Source of the DNA: Pseudomonadota bacterium
Lineage (GTDB): Bacteria > Myxococcota_A > Bradymonadia > UBA4248
Direction of reading: 5' to 3'
Length of the DNA: 13,711 nt
Assembly: GCA_009786045.1 (NCBI GenBank)
Contig: WQTY01000015.1
Location: 1-13,711, forward strand
In this document: positions 12,843 through 13,711 of the stretch, in pieces
How positions within the stretch are numbered: position 1 is the first letter of the stretch
How the letters are laid out: every line of letters starts with the position of its first letter
The notes under the pieces: generated by a model
The model's input: only the letters and a program-made list of their open reading frames with translations
Database searches by the model: none
What the model was told of the DNA's origin: nothing
Program-made: the position numbers and the translations under genes

Positions 12843-13711
12843 ATGACGACGCGGCTTGTGAGCGCAGCCAAGACGGATGTAGGGCTTAAGCGCACAAATA
12901 ATGAAGACAACTTCATCATGGTGCCTAGTCAGGGGCTGTACGTGCTTGCGGATGGCATGGGAGGGCATTCCTCTGGTCAGGTGGCATCGACGCTTTGTGT
13001 GACGCACATTTCGCAGTATGTTTGCGAGACGTCGAGGCAGCAGGGGTTTGAGTTTCGTTATCCTGCAAATCCGTCGCTCAGTTACGAGGCAAACCTGTTG
13101 GTGGATGCCATTAAGTTTGCGAATGAGCGCGTCTTCATCCAGAGCTGCAAAGACAGCGCCATGGAGGGGATGGGGACGACGGTGACGGTCATCTATAGTG
13201 TGCCTCAGGGTCTGGTATTGGCACATGTGGGGGATTCTCGTATTTATCGCATCCGGGACAAGCAGATTGTGCTGATGAGCCGGGATCATTCTCTGCTCAA
13301 TCACCTCATCGACACGGGAGAGATCAAGGCGGAGGATGCGGACCGATTTGCGAATAAGAATGTTATCCTTCGTGCGATTGGTTTGAAGGACTATGTCGAT
13401 GTTGATGTCAGGGAGGTACGCCGGGAGCAGGGAGACATCTACTTAATGTGTTCGGATGGTCTGAGTGATCTTGTGACCGAGCAGCAGATTTTGCAGGCAG
13501 TGTGCGGGGCGGCGAACCTGAATGAGGCGTGCAATGTGTTGATTGGGATGGCACTTCAGGCGGGGGGTAAGGACAATGTGACGGTTCTTTGCGTGTGTGT
13601 GGAAGTTGAGGACGGCGTGAGTGTGCATAAGGCCGGTTCACAGCCGTTGCCGGCATCCCCCCCCCATCCTGCGGGTCAGGCTGCACAGTCGTTGTCACAG
13701 AGCGGAGGGTT
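12843..13711 (+). CDS. PP2C-type serine/threonine phosphatase, 5' part (runs off the window)
   Basis: The frame stays open from the ATG at 12843 to the window edge (289 complete codons). All PPM/PP2C motifs are present in order: RTNNEDNF (Asp 22), LADGMGGHSSG (Asp 37), MGTTVTV, LAHVGDSRIYRIR, SDGLSDLV (Asp 205) and GGKDNVTVL (Asp 244). The metal-binding Asp residues of the catalytic site are therefore intact. These enzymes remove phosphate from Ser or Thr, typically opposing Hanks-type protein kinases, and need two divalent metal ions. The domain ends near residue 250. An Ala/Pro/Ser/Gln-rich linker follows and probably leads to a further domain or membrane anchor outside the window. A 9-C run (13657-13665) lies in the linker. 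AGAGG is close to the ATG, and GAGGGG about 6 nt upstream is the better ribosome binding site. Confidence 0.95.
   Translation, partial: MTTRLVSAAKTDVGLKRTNNEDNFIMVPSQGLYVLADGMGGHSSGQVASTLCVTHISQYVCETSRQQGFEFRYPANPSLSYEANLLVDAIKFANERVFIQSCKDSAMEGMGTTVTVIYSVPQGLVLAHVGDSRIYRIRDKQIVLMSRDHSLLNHLIDTGEIKAEDADRFANKNVILRAIGLKDYVDVDVREVRREQGDIYLMCSDGLSDLVTEQQILQAVCGAANLNEACNVLIGMALQAGGKDNVTVLCVCVEVEDGVSVHKAGSQPLPASPPHPAGQAAQSLSQSGG

Noticed and set aside
12390..13304. Minus-strand frame of 304 codons opposite the lipoprotein and PP2C genes
   Set aside because: It spans two real genes on the other strand and is rich in His, Arg and Ile without domain features.

Overview
The window looks like chromosomal DNA from a Myxococcota/Bradymonadota-type bacterium (the former Deltaproteobacteria). 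Supporting signs are a lipoprotein with two CGNGILETGEAC-type cysteine-rich repeats, a large share of exported and lipid-anchored proteins, a PP2C phosphatase, a sigma-54-like promoter, and moderately GC-rich DNA with hairpin-bearing intergenic regions. No gene is a strict species marker, so this assignment is an inference. I see no rRNA, tRNA, CRISPR array, transposase or phage gene.

Layout. 1-365 is a leader region with a G/C hairpin, a perfect dyad and a good -24/-12 (sigma-54) promoter match. It precedes an RpoD-like sigma factor (366-1853, +). The intergenic stretch 1854-2104 carries two nearly abutting bulged palindromes, the second followed by a T-run. A Cys-rich lipoprotein with a Rossmann-like C-terminal domain follows (2114-3787, +). 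It converges on a four-gene minus-strand cluster, read from right to left: an exported Asp-box beta-propeller protein (8378-6381), a small exported protein that is a stand-alone copy of the propeller protein's C-terminal module (6327-5686), a lipoprotein (5671-4472) and a SPOR-domain membrane protein (4375-3812). The 240-nt gap upstream of that cluster holds three more bulged palindromes, directly after the stop codon of a lipid-anchored prolyl oligopeptidase (10799-8619, -). Further right are an exported DcrB/PsbP-like protein (11595-10918, -), the ribosomal protein S20 gene with a textbook terminator (11992-11726, -), and then, divergently, a small lipoprotein (12339-12758, +) and the 5' part of a PP2C phosphatase gene (12843 to the window edge, +).

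How they may work together. The minus-strand cluster looks like one envelope operon, because the genes are tightly spaced, all products are exported or membrane-bound, and two share a module. The small lipoprotein and the phosphatase may be co-transcribed. The most unusual item is a family of five palindromes in two clusters. Their inner arm sequences differ but stay self-complementary, and each has one unpaired C at the same place (left arm CTA or CTG, right arm TACG or CACG), always on the + strand whatever the direction of the neighbouring genes. The second most interesting item is the sigma-54-type promoter plus upstream dyad in front of a sigma-70-family gene, which suggests a sigma cascade.
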